A DNA stretch of 64,000 bases, taken from assembly GCF_002798405.1 (NCBI RefSeq), contig NZ_PGGV01000015.1:1-64000 (forward strand), in the 5' to 3' direction. Every line of letters starts with the position of its first letter. The stretch's first letter is position 1. Made by a program: the position numbers and the translations under genes. The notes under the pieces were generated by a model, which searched no databases, was not told the DNA's origin, and was given only the letters and a program-made list of their open reading frames with translations. This document shows, piece by piece, positions 1-7,693 of the stretch. This stretch comes from Glycomyces xiaoerkulensis. GTDB taxonomy: Bacteria; Actinomycetota; Actinomycetes; Mycobacteriales; Micromonosporaceae.

Positions 1-1
1 A

Positions 2-523
2 ACCGCGCTCGCCGTGACCGCGGGAACCCTGCTCGCCCTCGGCCTCACCGCGCCCGCCGCCGGCCACCACCCCGAAGGACCACCGCAACCGTTCTTCGCC
101 GAACACGACGACACCTGCACCTTCACCGAGACCAAGGGCCAACTGTCCTGGGCCGCCACGCACCCTCCCCAGCCCCCGGCGGTCAACCTCCGGGGACAGG
201 CGCAGTCGGCCAACCTCGGCGACTGCAACTACCTCGTACCGGTCGTCCCCTACATCGAACTCCAGGCCTACGACCTCGACGACACCGCCGACGAGGCGGA
301 CTGGGAGACCGCCGCCACCGCAGTGGACCGCGAGGTCGTCCCCATCCCCGACGACAACCCGATCGACTTCCGCGCCCAGCTCACCCCCACCGCCTGGATC
401 GGAATCGAGCCACCCGACATCGATGTCGTAACCGTCCGCGCCTGCCTCACCACCCGGGTCCACCCGCCCGAGGACCAGACCTACGACGGCGACTGCGGCA
501 AACCCGACGTCCACCACCCGTAG
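2..523 (+). CDS. Secreted hypothetical protein, 5' end missing
   Basis: The frame is open from the first bases of the window. A GTG at 14 could start it, but the codons before it (T-A-L-A) continue the hydrophobic run LLALGLTAPAAG, so the real start is probably outside the window. That run looks like a signal-peptide core with a cleavage site near APAAG. The mature part of about 150 residues is acidic and has four cysteines (in DDTC, GDC, RAC and GDC contexts) that could form disulfides outside the cell. I recognise no family. The downstream neighbour is convergent, with a hairpin between them. Confidence 0.6.
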   Translation, partial: TALAVTAGTLLALGLTAPAAGHHPEGPPQPFFAEHDDTCTFTETKGQLSWAATHPPQPPAVNLRGQAQSANLGDCNYLVPVVPYIELQAYDLDDTADEADWETAATAVDREVVPIPDDNPIDFRAQLTPTAWIGIEPPDIDVVTVRACLTTRVHPPEDQTYDGDCGKPDVHHP

Positions 524-598
524 CGGGCGCCGACCCCGGGACCGGCCTTCATCCGAACCAATGAGGAGCCGGATCCCTTGGAAATCGGCCGGTCCCGT

Positions 599-626
599 GA
601 TCACGCCCGCCGCTCCGGGCGTGATC
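599..626. terminator. Hairpin between convergent genes
   Basis: Perfect 11-bp arms (GATCACGCCCG and its complement) around a 6-nt loop. It lies between the stop of the secreted protein and the stop of the DUF998 gene. No T-tract follows on either strand, so it is a terminator-like hairpin rather than a textbook intrinsic terminator. Confidence 0.5.
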
Positions 627-668
627 CTGCGCGTCCTACCTGCATCTGGATCGCACCTTGTGCGCAGC

Positions 669-1352
669 CTATGCGGTCGCCGAGTAGTGGACCCGATTCC
701 GAGTCGATCGCAGGCGTTGGACCGCCACGGCACCGAACCACGTGAAGCCGACGGCGATGGCGATGCGCTGCCACAGGCCGTGCCACGAGCCGGTCTGCGT
801 GGTCGAATCGAACAGCGCCAGGGCCGCCATGAGCGTTCCCAGGGACACCGCGGCGGCCGCGACCGTGTACCACATCCAGGGCCTCATGTCCGGATCGTCG
901 GCGAACCGCCAGGCCATGACCGCCATCGCAGCGGTCATGGCCAACCAGGTCGGCAACAGGTTGTTGTCGTGGATCGAACCGACGAGCGTCCCGGTTGCGG
1001 TCCCGGTGCCCCCTGGCGGGTAGCCGGGTTTGGGGTCGACCACGAAGGCTCCGGCGATGACGAGCCCGATGCCGAACAGGCCGACCAGCAACGGTCCGGC
1101 GACGGCGGCCCGGCCGTGGACCAGCGATCGGCGCAGCCCGACTGCGAAGGCCACCGTGAGCACACCGGCCGCAATGAAGGCGGCGATCACCGTCCAGCCG
1201 CGCTCACCGTTGGCCAGCTCGCTGCCGAAGCGCGACCACGGGTCGTAGCCGGGCCGGGTGAAACTCTCGACGAGCAGGACGATCACGAACAGGCTGGGCC
1301 CGAATCCGGCCGCGAGCAGGGCCCGGTCGATCCAGAAGATTGAAACGCTCAT
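669..1352 (-). CDS. DUF998 family membrane protein
   Basis: This 227-residue protein has about six hydrophobic segments and fits the DUF998 family of actinobacterial integral membrane proteins, whose function is unknown. Supporting features are the WSRFGSELANGERGW segment after the first helix and a conserved-looking DNNLLPTW segment in the middle. I chose the ATG at 1352 because AAGGAG lies six bases upstream and because coding character stops there; the frame stays open further upstream but that part is arginine/serine-rich noise. It is divergent from a TetR gene, and the shared operator overlaps its ribosome site, so it is probably the repressor's target. Confidence 0.75.
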   Translation of the reverse strand: MSVSIFWIDRALLAAGFGPSLFVIVLLVESFTRPGYDPWSRFGSELANGERGWTVIAAFIAAGVLTVAFAVGLRRSLVHGRAAVAGPLLVGLFGIGLVIAGAFVVDPKPGYPPGGTGTATGTLVGSIHDNNLLPTWLAMTAAMAVMAWRFADDPDMRPWMWYTVAAAAVSLGTLMAALALFDSTTQTGSWHGLWQRIAIAVGFTWFGAVAVQRLRSTRNRVHYSATA

Positions 1353-1357
1353 AGAAC

Positions 1358-1376
1358 TCCTTATCACTGATAAGGA
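1358..1376. promoter_or_regulatory. TetR-type operator palindrome
   Basis: TCCTTATC-ACT-GATAAGGA is a perfect inverted repeat with 8-bp arms and a 3-nt centre. It lies between the divergent starts at 1352 and 1405. Its left arm contains the AAGGAG ribosome site of the DUF998 gene on the minus strand. Size, symmetry and position are as expected for autoregulation by the adjacent TetR protein; the binding itself is inferred. Confidence 0.8.
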
Positions 1377-1404
1377 TGATTGCACGGTGCTAAGATGCTC
1401 TCTC

Positions 1405-2079
1405 GTGACCGATGGACACGGTGGCGGAGACCACCGCCCGGGGCTGACCCGCCAAGCCGTGGTGGAGGCGGCACTGCGCCTGCTCGACCGGGTCGGCCTC
1501 GACGCGCTCAGCACCCGCCGCCTGGCCGCCGAGTTCGGGGTGAAGTCGTCGGCGTTGTACTGGCATTTCCGTGACAAGGAGGAGCTACTGGGGGCGATGT
1601 CGGCGACGATCCAACTCGCTCAAGACTTCTCCGGCCCGTCCGAGGGCGAAGCGTGGGCCGAGTGGCTGGTCCGCCGGGGCCGCGAGCATCGCCGTCTCCT
1701 GCTGGCCCACCGCGACGGCGCCCGCCTGGTCACGGCCACCAGCCCGGGCCCGGAGGTGGCCGCCCAGGTCGAAGGCGAGCTGGCCGTTCTGGTCAAAGCG
1801 GGCTTCAGTCCCGCGGCCGCTCTCAGGTCGGTGATGGCCATCGGCCACTACGTGACCGGATTTGTGCTGGCCGAGCAGGGCGACCCCCACGACTCCGCCG
1901 ACGGCCCGCCCGCAGGGGCGGCCGAACTACTGGAGGCCAACCCCGTCTTCGCCGACGCGATTGCCGAAGGCGGCGATCCCCAAAGCGAAGCGGCCTTCGA
2001 ACACGGCCTGCACATGCTCGTCAACGGCATGCGCCCTTATCCGAAGCCGCCCGCTAAGGCATTGAGGGAGCGCCCGTGA
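1405..2079 (+). CDS. TetR family transcriptional regulator (TetR_C-like)
   Basis: This 224-residue protein has an N-terminal helix-turn-helix at about residues 15-60: LTRQAVVEAALRLLDRVGLD, then LSTRRLAAEFGVKSSALYWHF, the classic TetR recognition-helix pattern. The C-terminal part (LLLAHRDGARLV, then VMAIGHYVTGFVLAEQ) resembles the ligand-binding domain of tetracycline-repressor-type members. GTG at 1405 is the first start that keeps the HTH near the N-terminus; the frame remains open upstream but runs through the operator. It is divergent from the DUF998 gene, and its GTGA end overlaps the following acetyltransferase, so the two are probably co-transcribed. The ligand cannot be told from the sequence. 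Confidence 0.88.
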   Translation: MTDGHGGGDHRPGLTRQAVVEAALRLLDRVGLDALSTRRLAAEFGVKSSALYWHFRDKEELLGAMSATIQLAQDFSGPSEGEAWAEWLVRRGREHRRLLLAHRDGARLVTATSPGPEVAAQVEGELAVLVKAGFSPAAALRSVMAIGHYVTGFVLAEQGDPHDSADGPPAGAAELLEANPVFADAIAEGGDPQSEAAFEHGLHMLVNGMRPYPKPPAKALRERP

Positions 2080-2597
2080 CCCGCCGCCACCGACCCCTGC
2101 CTGGCCCGACCGACCGACTCGTCTTCCGGGAGATGACCGAGGACGACCTTGAGGACATGGCCGGGCTCCTCGGCGATCACGACGTGATGCGCCACTACCC
2201 CCGCCCCAAGACGAGGGAGGAAGCCTTCGCCTGGATCGAGTGGAACCGGCGCCTCTACGAGCAGGAAGGATTCGGACTCTGGCTCGTCGCTCTGCGGACG
2301 ACCGGCGAGTTCGTGGGCGACTGCGGCCTGACCTTGCAGGAGATCGAAGACGTCACCTACCTGGAGGTCGGCTACCACGTCCGGGCCGAGCTGCAGGGCA
2401 ACGGCTATGCGACCGAAGCGGCGGCGGCCTGCTGCGACCACGCCCGCCACCGCCTGGGTGCGAAGCGACTGGTCGCGATCATCGCCCCGGACAACCAGCC
2501 GTCGCAGCGCGTCGCCGAGAAGATAGGCCTGGCATTCGAGCGAAACGCCATATCGCGGTCAGGCGAGAGCGTCCGTATCCACGCCACGACCTGGTGA
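2076..2597 (+). CDS. GNAT family N-acetyltransferase (RimJ/RimL-like)
   Basis: This 173-residue protein has the layout of GCN5-related acetyltransferases acting on protein N-termini or small amines. It opens with TDRLVFREMTEDDLEDMAGL, has the core strand segment EVGYHVRAELQGNGYATEAA with the acetyl-CoA-binding QGNGYA turn (Q/RxxGxG/A), and a final RLVAIIAPDNQPSQRVAEKIG segment. This is the usual RimJ/RimL order. The GTG start overlaps the TetR stop as GTGA, suggesting translational coupling. The substrate is unknown. Confidence 0.85.
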   Translation: MTRRHRPLPGPTDRLVFREMTEDDLEDMAGLLGDHDVMRHYPRPKTREEAFAWIEWNRRLYEQEGFGLWLVALRTTGEFVGDCGLTLQEIEDVTYLEVGYHVRAELQGNGYATEAAAACCDHARHRLGAKRLVAIIAPDNQPSQRVAEKIGLAFERNAISRSGESVRIHATTW

Positions 2598-3122
2598 CCG
2601 CTGGAGAGGCGGCCAGTTGGTTCACGCCCGAACGACGCCGTTTCACTCCGCTTGCGAGCCACAACCGGTCACTCAACGGCGCGGAACCGCTCGATGAGTC
2701 CTCCGGCAAGAGCTTCCGTGACGATGATCGAACTTGGCCTCTGACTCTGAATTCGACTCTTATTGCTCCTCGGCGCCAGGTCCGCCGGGACCGCTTCAAT
2801 CGAGCTGTGAACGCGAGAAGACCCTGCTACCGGTGTCTTGATATCTACATCCAGCGACGTCGTACCCGAGCAGTCACCCCAGGTCACGGCGTTGATTTCG
2901 CGCCTTGCTGACGAGCTGCCCCCGCGGCGACCCCCTCGATGCCCACCATGGGCGCGGCGGAGGGCGCGACCTTGCCGGTGAGGCCTTCTACGACATGCAC
3001 TGATGTCGGTCTGCCGTCGTGGACTGCGATCGGAGCCGGTCTGCTGGAACGGGATCGAGCGGTGGATGCCTCGACGGCTGCTCGGGCCACCGATGGGCGC
3101 TTGGAACGGGTAGGTTGCTTAC
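2598..3122. other. Non-coding stretch before the Nif3-family gene
   Basis: About 525 nt without a convincing gene; the open frames have no coding character or recognisable product. It contains the first copy of a 21-bp repeat (2877-2897). TAGGTT at 3110-3115 sits a few bases before the GTG at 3123 and could be the -10 box of a leaderless promoter. Confidence 0.5.
2877..2897. repeat. 21-bp direct repeat, copy A
   Basis: This copy matches positions 4090-4110 at 20 of 21 bases (only base 16 differs, T against C). Weaker similarity continues about 25 bp to the left of both copies (CAGCGAC against TAGCGAC and scattered further matches). Copy B sits exactly at the edge of the AT-rich island. Confidence 0.8.
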
Positions 3123-3929
3123 GTGGCTATGAAAGCTCAGGACGTCGTAGATCTTGTCGATGCGCATCTCGGAGTTCCCCGACGCAAAGCGACGGTTGAC
3201 GAGTATCTTGCGGGTGGCCCGGATCAGGAGATCCATGGCGTCGCTTTCACCATGATGGCGACGCTCGACGTGCTCCAGCACGCGGTCGAGCAGGGGCTCG
3301 ACCTGGTTATCTCCCACGAACCGCTGTACTTCCACCATCGCGGGGAATGGAACGCGATGCTCTCAGCCGAGGCCGACCCGGTCCACCACGTGAAGTCGGC
3401 GTTCATCGCACGGCACCGGCTGGTCGTACGACGCCTCCACGACGCGATGCACGACACCCGCCCCGATCGGACCGTCGACGGAGCCGCGCATGCTCTGGGT
3501 TGGGAGGACTTCGAGCGCGCCGACCTGTCGGCGACCTTCGACATCCCGGCCACGACGCTCGGCTCGCTCGCCGAGTATGCGGCGCGGACCCTCGGCGCCG
3601 GCGCCCTCCGCTATATCGGCAACCCCGATCTGCCGGTCACGGTCGCCGGGATTCAGCCCGGCTTCTGGGGTTTCGAGAAGAATCGCGCGATGCTTGCCCA
3701 CCCCGAAGTCGACGTGCTTCTCATCGGAGAGTCGAACGAGTGGGAGACCGCCGCCTATGCCACCGACGCCGTCGGTGCCGGTCTGCCCAAGGGGCTCATC
3801 GTTATCGGCCATGTGCCCTCGGAGCAGGAGGGGATGTCCGAGATGGCGGACCGCCTCGCGGACCTCCTGCCCGGATTCCCCGTTGACTTCATTCCCACCG
3901 TAGACTCCTTCCGCACCGTGTCCGCCTAG
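3123..3929 (+). CDS. Nif3-like dinuclear metal centre protein
   Basis: This 268-residue protein belongs to the Nif3/YqfO family, ring-shaped proteins that bind two metal ions; some members are annotated as GTP cyclohydrolase I type 2, but the physiological role is unsettled. Visible landmarks are the opening helix AQDVVDLVDAHLGVP, LDLVISHEPLYFHHR with the metal-binding His, the central HDAMH segment with further His ligands, and the C-terminal VDVLLIGESNEWE / LIVIGHVPSEQEGM block that carries the last metal ligands. GTG at 3123 and ATG at 3129 are both possible starts. It stands alone between two copies of the 21-bp repeat. Confidence 0.82.
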   Translation: MAMKAQDVVDLVDAHLGVPRRKATVDEYLAGGPDQEIHGVAFTMMATLDVLQHAVEQGLDLVISHEPLYFHHRGEWNAMLSAEADPVHHVKSAFIARHRLVVRRLHDAMHDTRPDRTVDGAAHALGWEDFERADLSATFDIPATTLGSLAEYAARTLGAGALRYIGNPDLPVTVAGIQPGFWGFEKNRAMLAHPEVDVLLIGESNEWETAAYATDAVGAGLPKGLIVIGHVPSEQEGMSEMADRLADLLPGFPVDFIPTVDSFRTVSA

Positions 3930-4024
3930 CGGCGCACGCGCGACAGAAGGCTGTTAGCGCCGCGGCCCTGTCGAGCCGGCGGCACCCCTTCCCGACGGGG
4001 GCCGAACATGCCACCGCAGGAAAC

Positions 4025-4050
4025 AAAAAAGGCCCTGTAACCAGGGCCTT
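4025..4050 (-). terminator. Intrinsic terminator hairpin
   Basis: AAGGCCCTG-TAAC-CAGGGCCTT (4029-4050) is a perfect 9-bp hairpin. Six A residues at 4025-4030 give a U-tract when read on the minus strand, so it works best as a minus-strand terminator. The nearest gene to its left is the plus-strand Nif3 gene, so the signal faces transcription coming from the island side. Confidence 0.65.
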
Positions 4051-4089
4051 CGTACTGTGCACCTAGCGACCGCCTATCTGAACCCATCG

Positions 4090-4110
4090 CCCCAGGTCAC
4101 GGCGCTGATT
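4090..4110. repeat. 21-bp direct repeat, copy B, at the island edge
   Basis: This is the partner of 2877-2897. Base composition changes at its right end: from 4111 on the sequence is AT-rich for about 2.4 kb. This makes it the likely left boundary, or a relic of the left boundary, of the transferred segment. Confidence 0.75.
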
Positions 4111-4264
4111 ATTGACATTCGTAGCATACTTCACAAAAGTATCTAATAGCTATATACAACACATATTACGACTATTGACTCGGACGTTCCCGATACGCCA
4201 CAGGCATGTGGAGACAGGCAGCCAGGTAACATCGAGCTCCCGGTTGGAGGAGCCTTATACCAAG
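4111..4264 (+). promoter_or_regulatory. AT-rich leader of the reverse transcriptase gene
   Basis: About 154 nt of markedly AT-rich sequence between the repeat and the chosen RT start. TTGACA at 4112-4117 could be a -35 box; no convincing -10 at standard spacing is visible. The RT frame stays open through this stretch, but its translation does not look like protein. Several defence RTs use a non-coding RNA next to the gene, so this leader is where one could lie; I could not derive a reliable fold. Confidence 0.35.
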
Positions 4265-6241
4265 ATGGAACCACCTAAGAACGAATACTTGCAAATTCAA
4301 CCCAAAGTCTCGCTGAACGATATCACCAGACCGAACTTTATACGGGAACAATGGAAGAAGCTCCGAAGAAAGGTTCTACTATCATCTAACCTTAGTGATC
4401 TCTACCTAGATATCGATCCTATCGATTACGCAGGAATCGAATGGGCAATAGAAGACATTATTACTAACCTATGTGAAGAGATCGAGTCAAATCGCTATCA
4501 GCCTGAACAGGCCCGTATCGTTAGAACTGCAAAAGGTAACGGACTTTCACGGCCTCAAGCATATCTGGATCTTAGAGACCTACTCCTCTATAGATCAATT
4601 ATGCATAAGACCGAGAAGGCTATTCTCGATGGCAACACAGAGTGGGTTGGATTCCGCAAGAGCGAAAAGAACTCGTCTCCAGACGAATCCGGTGTGGAAC
4701 CCGGATATTCCGGAAGCTGGTATAAGCTCTGGCTAAAGGAGTACGGAGTCGTATCCAAAATGCTCGACATCGATGATGTCAAGTTCATCGTCGAGACCGA
4801 TATTTCAAACTACTTTGGCTCCATTCAACCGGAAACTATACGAGAACATCTATATTCTCAAACCATCCTTGACAAAGTTACTTCGAGACTCTGCATAAAG
4901 ATCATTGAAGGAGTGATGCCTAAACCAGACTATGCAAGGGAGTCCCCATTTGGCCTACCACAGGAGATATCTGGATCTTCCCGCACTATTGCACATAGCC
5001 TGCTATTCCATCTCGATAGCGAGTTCTTCCCAGAAGGTCAGCAAAACCGATACTCACGCTTCATGGATGACATAACAATCGGCGTCAAGTCGAAACGACA
5101 GGGCCTACTTTATGTCTCCCGACTCCAAGCACGACTGGAGGAACTCGGACTATACATCAATGGAGCCAAGACAAAGATCGAGAGCGTTGAAGATTACAAG
5201 GATCAGATTCTCGCGCTTACCAACGGCGAGATTCAGAAGATTGAATATTCCATAGATTCTTCATCCCGCAAGCTTCACGATATCCGAGTATACCACCCCC
5301 AAGAATCTACTATGACCGAATTGAAGGCCCTCGCCACACAACACCGCGAGCTGTTTCAGCGACCCCGGCGATGGGACCGCGTCCTTAAACGTCTGTACAC
5401 ACTTCAACGCAAGATCGGCATTGAGGATTGGATGCCACACTGGCAAGATGACCTGATTACCAATCCGAAACTAGCTGGCGCAATCCTGGAGTATGTTCGA
5501 TCATTTCCCCTTACAGAATGCACTCTCGATAGTCTTATTCGCACCAGCCAAGAGCTCAGCGGGCTCTACACCGATATCGGCATTCTAATTCCCGAGACAC
5601 TGGCTACAACCCCTGTTGAGGCAGATCCAGAACTTTGGAAGATTATCGCAGACCAATGCATCAAAGAATTCCAAAGGAATGCACGGCGCGGCGCCAAGTC
5701 TGCGCAGCATGACCAAATTGCATCTGCATGGATGACTCCAGCTTGGAAATTTGCGAACCCGGCGCAACGAAGCTCACTTATTTCACAAGCTAAAGATGCA
5801 ACGCTCAGGAGCCGAACAATTGGGTTTCAGCTTACTCCACTCATAGCTTCAAGTTCTAGGAATATTGATTCACCTAGCAAAGACCTCTCCACACGAGTTC
5901 AGACAAACATCGACTTCCTTCGAAGCCTCATAGACGGCAACAAGAAAGCACTAGAAATAGGTTATCGAAGAATTCAGCCTAGGTCAGTCCTGCTTCCAAA
6001 TCGGTACATGACCAGACCTAGGTCTATTCCACTTATCGAAATTATTGGCGATTCTGATCCAGATCGACAGAGGCGCAATACAAGATTCGAGTCGTACCTC
6101 AATCACCTCCAACTAAACCCAGATCGACTCCGGGACCGCCAGATGGAAGCGATTTTTGAGAAGTGGACTGAGTTATTCTTTAGGCGCCTGTTCGCTGACA
6201 CGCATTTGCATTACGGAATCAGTGTATTTGGCGTAATCTAG
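4265..6241 (+). CDS. Reverse transcriptase, defence-associated (DRT/Abi-like)
   Basis: This 658-residue protein is an RNA-directed DNA polymerase. Motifs in order: FIVETDISNYFGSI with catalytic Asp179; FGLPQEISGSSRTIAHS at about 229-245; RFMDDITIG at about 265-273 with the Asp pair; and LGLYINGAKTKIES at about 295-307. There is no maturase X domain, HNH or integrase domain. After the polymerase come about 330 residues of probably helical sequence, as in Abi/DRT defence RTs. Motif 4 reads LPQE where group II RTs usually have PQG. ATG at 4265 is preferred; GTG 4207 or TTG 4244 are alternatives, and GGAGGAG at 4246-4252 is a possible but distant ribosome site. GC content is far below the neighbours, which indicates recent transfer. 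The 3' end overlaps the convergent CYTH gene by 69 nt. Assignment as an RT is firm; the subfamily is inferred. Confidence 0.85.
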   Translation: MEPPKNEYLQIQPKVSLNDITRPNFIREQWKKLRRKVLLSSNLSDLYLDIDPIDYAGIEWAIEDIITNLCEEIESNRYQPEQARIVRTAKGNGLSRPQAYLDLRDLLLYRSIMHKTEKAILDGNTEWVGFRKSEKNSSPDESGVEPGYSGSWYKLWLKEYGVVSKMLDIDDVKFIVETDISNYFGSIQPETIREHLYSQTILDKVTSRLCIKIIEGVMPKPDYARESPFGLPQEISGSSRTIAHSLLFHLDSEFFPEGQQNRYSRFMDDITIGVKSKRQGLLYVSRLQARLEELGLYINGAKTKIESVEDYKDQILALTNGEIQKIEYSIDSSSRKLHDIRVYHPQESTMTELKALATQHRELFQRPRRWDRVLKRLYTLQRKIGIEDWMPHWQDDLITNPKLAGAILEYVRSFPLTECTLDSLIRTSQELSGLYTDIGILIPETLATTPVEADPELWKIIADQCIKEFQRNARRGAKSAQHDQIASAWMTPAWKFANPAQRSSLISQAKDATLRSRTIGFQLTPLIASSSRNIDSPSKDLSTRVQTNIDFLRSLIDGNKKALEIGYRRIQPRSVLLPNRYMTRPRSIPLIEIIGDSDPDRQRRNTRFESYLNHLQLNPDRLRDRQMEAIFEKWTELFFRRLFADTHLHYGISVFGVI

Positions 6242-6742
6242 ACTGTCAATGACCCCGAGTTTGGTAGCTACAGTGCGAACAGTCCCTAGCGCGGACTCCA
6301 GGTCAACCTCCGAAGCCAAGGTCTCGATCTCAAGAAAGGTACCGTCTAGTTCAGGTACATTCACAATAGTTGCAAGGATCAAGCGATCGCAGTAGGTGAA
6401 GCGATAGTTCTGACAACGTTTCGTTAGGCTTACCAGCTCGACCATTCCCAAGTCGCGGAGCAGAACTTCGACAGAGTTCGGGTCGGCGACGACTGTTTCG
6501 TGCTCAGGTTTAGAGCCACTGGCATCAGCGGGGGGTTGTTTGTAGGTTAGCAGGTGGGTGGTGTCGGTTCGGGTTTCGATGGTGCGGAGGCGGATTTCTC
6601 GGCCTTCGGTGTCGAGGCGGTGGTCGGGCCAGTCGTAGTAGGTGTCGTGGTAGGTAGCGGGTTCTTCGGTGGCGCGTTCGCGGAGCCAGCGCCGGACGGC
6701 TTCGACGTCGCGGACTCGGGCTTTCAGCTCGGCTTCGATCAC
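6173..6742 (-). CDS. CYTH-domain protein (class IV adenylate cyclase/triphosphatase-like), mosaic gene
   Basis: This 189-residue protein starts with MIEAELKARV, containing the ExExK signature of the CYTH fold (CyaB adenylate cyclase, thiamine triphosphatase). Further triphosphate-tunnel features are the basic/acidic strands REIRLRTIE, LLTYKQPP, CDRLILATIVNVPELDGTFLEIE and the late DYAKYTDSV. It may make cAMP or cleave a triphosphate substrate; the sequence does not decide. Base composition changes within the gene: residues 1 to about 69 use C/G-ending codons like the host, whereas from about residue 70 (near 6535) codons such as AAA, CAA, GAT, TCT and ACA appear, like the RT gene. The gene follows the XRE regulator by 13 nt and overlaps the RT gene tail to tail. 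The start is GTG. Confidence 0.78.
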   Translation of the reverse strand: MIEAELKARVRDVEAVRRWLRERATEEPATYHDTYYDWPDHRLDTEGREIRLRTIETRTDTTHLLTYKQPPADASGSKPEHETVVADPNSVEVLLRDLGMVELVSLTKRCQNYRFTYCDRLILATIVNVPELDGTFLEIETLASEVDLESALGTVRTVATKLGVIDSLDYAKYTDSVMQMRVSEQAPKE

Positions 6743-6755
6743 GGGTACCAGCTTC

Positions 6756-7619
6756 TCAGATCAGGCGGTCGGCGTTCGTCCAGAGGTCTTCAAATTGGCG
6801 GGTGAAGCCGACGTGGAGCATGTTGTACTGCGCGGCGGTGAGGCGGTAGATGCTCGATTGGTGGCCTTCGGTGGTGCTGTTGAACATCGACAGGTAGATG
6901 AGGTCGTCAAGTCGGATGATCCGCCAGGTCGGGAGGGTCGAGTAGACCGCGACATTCAGGTCGAGGTGCGGGTGGTCGGTGAGCTCGCGGAGTCGAGCGA
7001 TCGACAGGCAGATGCCGGCGGTGAAGGACTCTGCTGACTCGCCGATCTCCTTGGCTCGGTGGGCTGCGGCGGGGCTGTCGGGGTCGAGTAGCAGGACTCG
7101 GGCTTTGACCGGTTCGGGTCGTTCGGCGGTCAGCGGTTCGCGCAGGAGGGAATCGTTGAGGCCGATCAGGCCGAGGGCTCGGACGGCCAGCAGATCGACG
7201 GTGCGCGCTTGCCAGGCGGCGTCGCGGATTTCTTTGGCGGCGGAGGCTTGGGAGGCGAAGACGCGTGTGATGCCGATGCGTGCGGCTTGAGCTTCGGAGG
7301 CTTCAGGCTCACCGATTGCAGGGGCGAGTCCGAGCAGGTGGCGGGCTCGGTCAGGCATGCCGAGGCCGTCTGCGATGCGTTCGAGGACTTCGATGCTGGC
7401 GATCTTGCGTCTGCCGTTGAAGATCTCGTTCGTGCGGCCCTGGCCGAGTCCGGTGGCGATGCCGATGCGGGACTGGGTCAAGCCACCATACTGCTGAACC
7501 AAGCGGAAGACGGCGGTCATGTCTCTGGCCGCGAGCGCCTGCCGCATGGAGTCGCGAGTCCAGAGGTCGTCGGGGAGATCCACGGGAACGAACAACGGTG
7601 TGTCCATAGGCATTAACAT
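6756..7619 (-). CDS. XRE family transcriptional regulator
   Basis: This 287-residue protein has an N-terminal Cro/CI-type helix-turn-helix at about residues 40-95: VQQYGGLTQSRIGIATGLGQ, GRTNEIFNGRRKIASIEVLE, then RIADGLGMP. The C-terminal two thirds (VFASQASAAKEIRDAAWQAR, VRALGLIGLNDSLLREPL, ARVLLLDPDS, LSMFNSTTEG) match a sensor-like domain common in streptomycete XRE regulators of unknown ligand, of the DUF5919 type as far as I can judge. Possible ATG starts lie at 7619, 7613 and 7607. It is divergent from the 7763 gene across a palindrome, and probably co-transcribed with the CYTH gene. Confidence 0.75.
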   Translation of the reverse strand: MLMPMDTPLFVPVDLPDDLWTRDSMRQALAARDMTAVFRLVQQYGGLTQSRIGIATGLGQGRTNEIFNGRRKIASIEVLERIADGLGMPDRARHLLGLAPAIGEPEASEAQAARIGITRVFASQASAAKEIRDAAWQARTVDLLAVRALGLIGLNDSLLREPLTAERPEPVKARVLLLDPDSPAAAHRAKEIGESAESFTAGICLSIARLRELTDHPHLDLNVAVYSTLPTWRIIRLDDLIYLSMFNSTTEGHQSSIYRLTAAQYNMLHVGFTRQFEDLWTNADRLI

Positions 7620-7622
7620 TAC

Positions 7623-7637
7623 ATCTCATCATGAGAT
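7623..7637. promoter_or_regulatory. Palindromic operator-like site
   Basis: ATCTCAT-C-ATGAGAT is a perfect inverted repeat with 7-bp arms. It starts only 3 bp upstream of the XRE gene start, in the intergenic region shared with the divergent 7763 gene. Such a site fits binding by an XRE dimer and autoregulation; the binding is inferred. Confidence 0.6.
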
Positions 7638-7693
7638 ACCCGCCTGGGGCTAGCGGGGCCGGTAGGCGGTTCGTGACGATGGGTATTGCACAA

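Noticed and set aside
2884-3090. 68-codon minus-strand frame ending at repeat copy A
   Set aside because: No recognisable product and no ribosome site; it may be a decayed gene fragment, but nothing supports that.
4111-4264. Retron msr/msd region before the RT
   Set aside because: I could not find the paired inverted repeats or priming G of a retron RNA, and the RT lacks the retron-specific motifs I know of.
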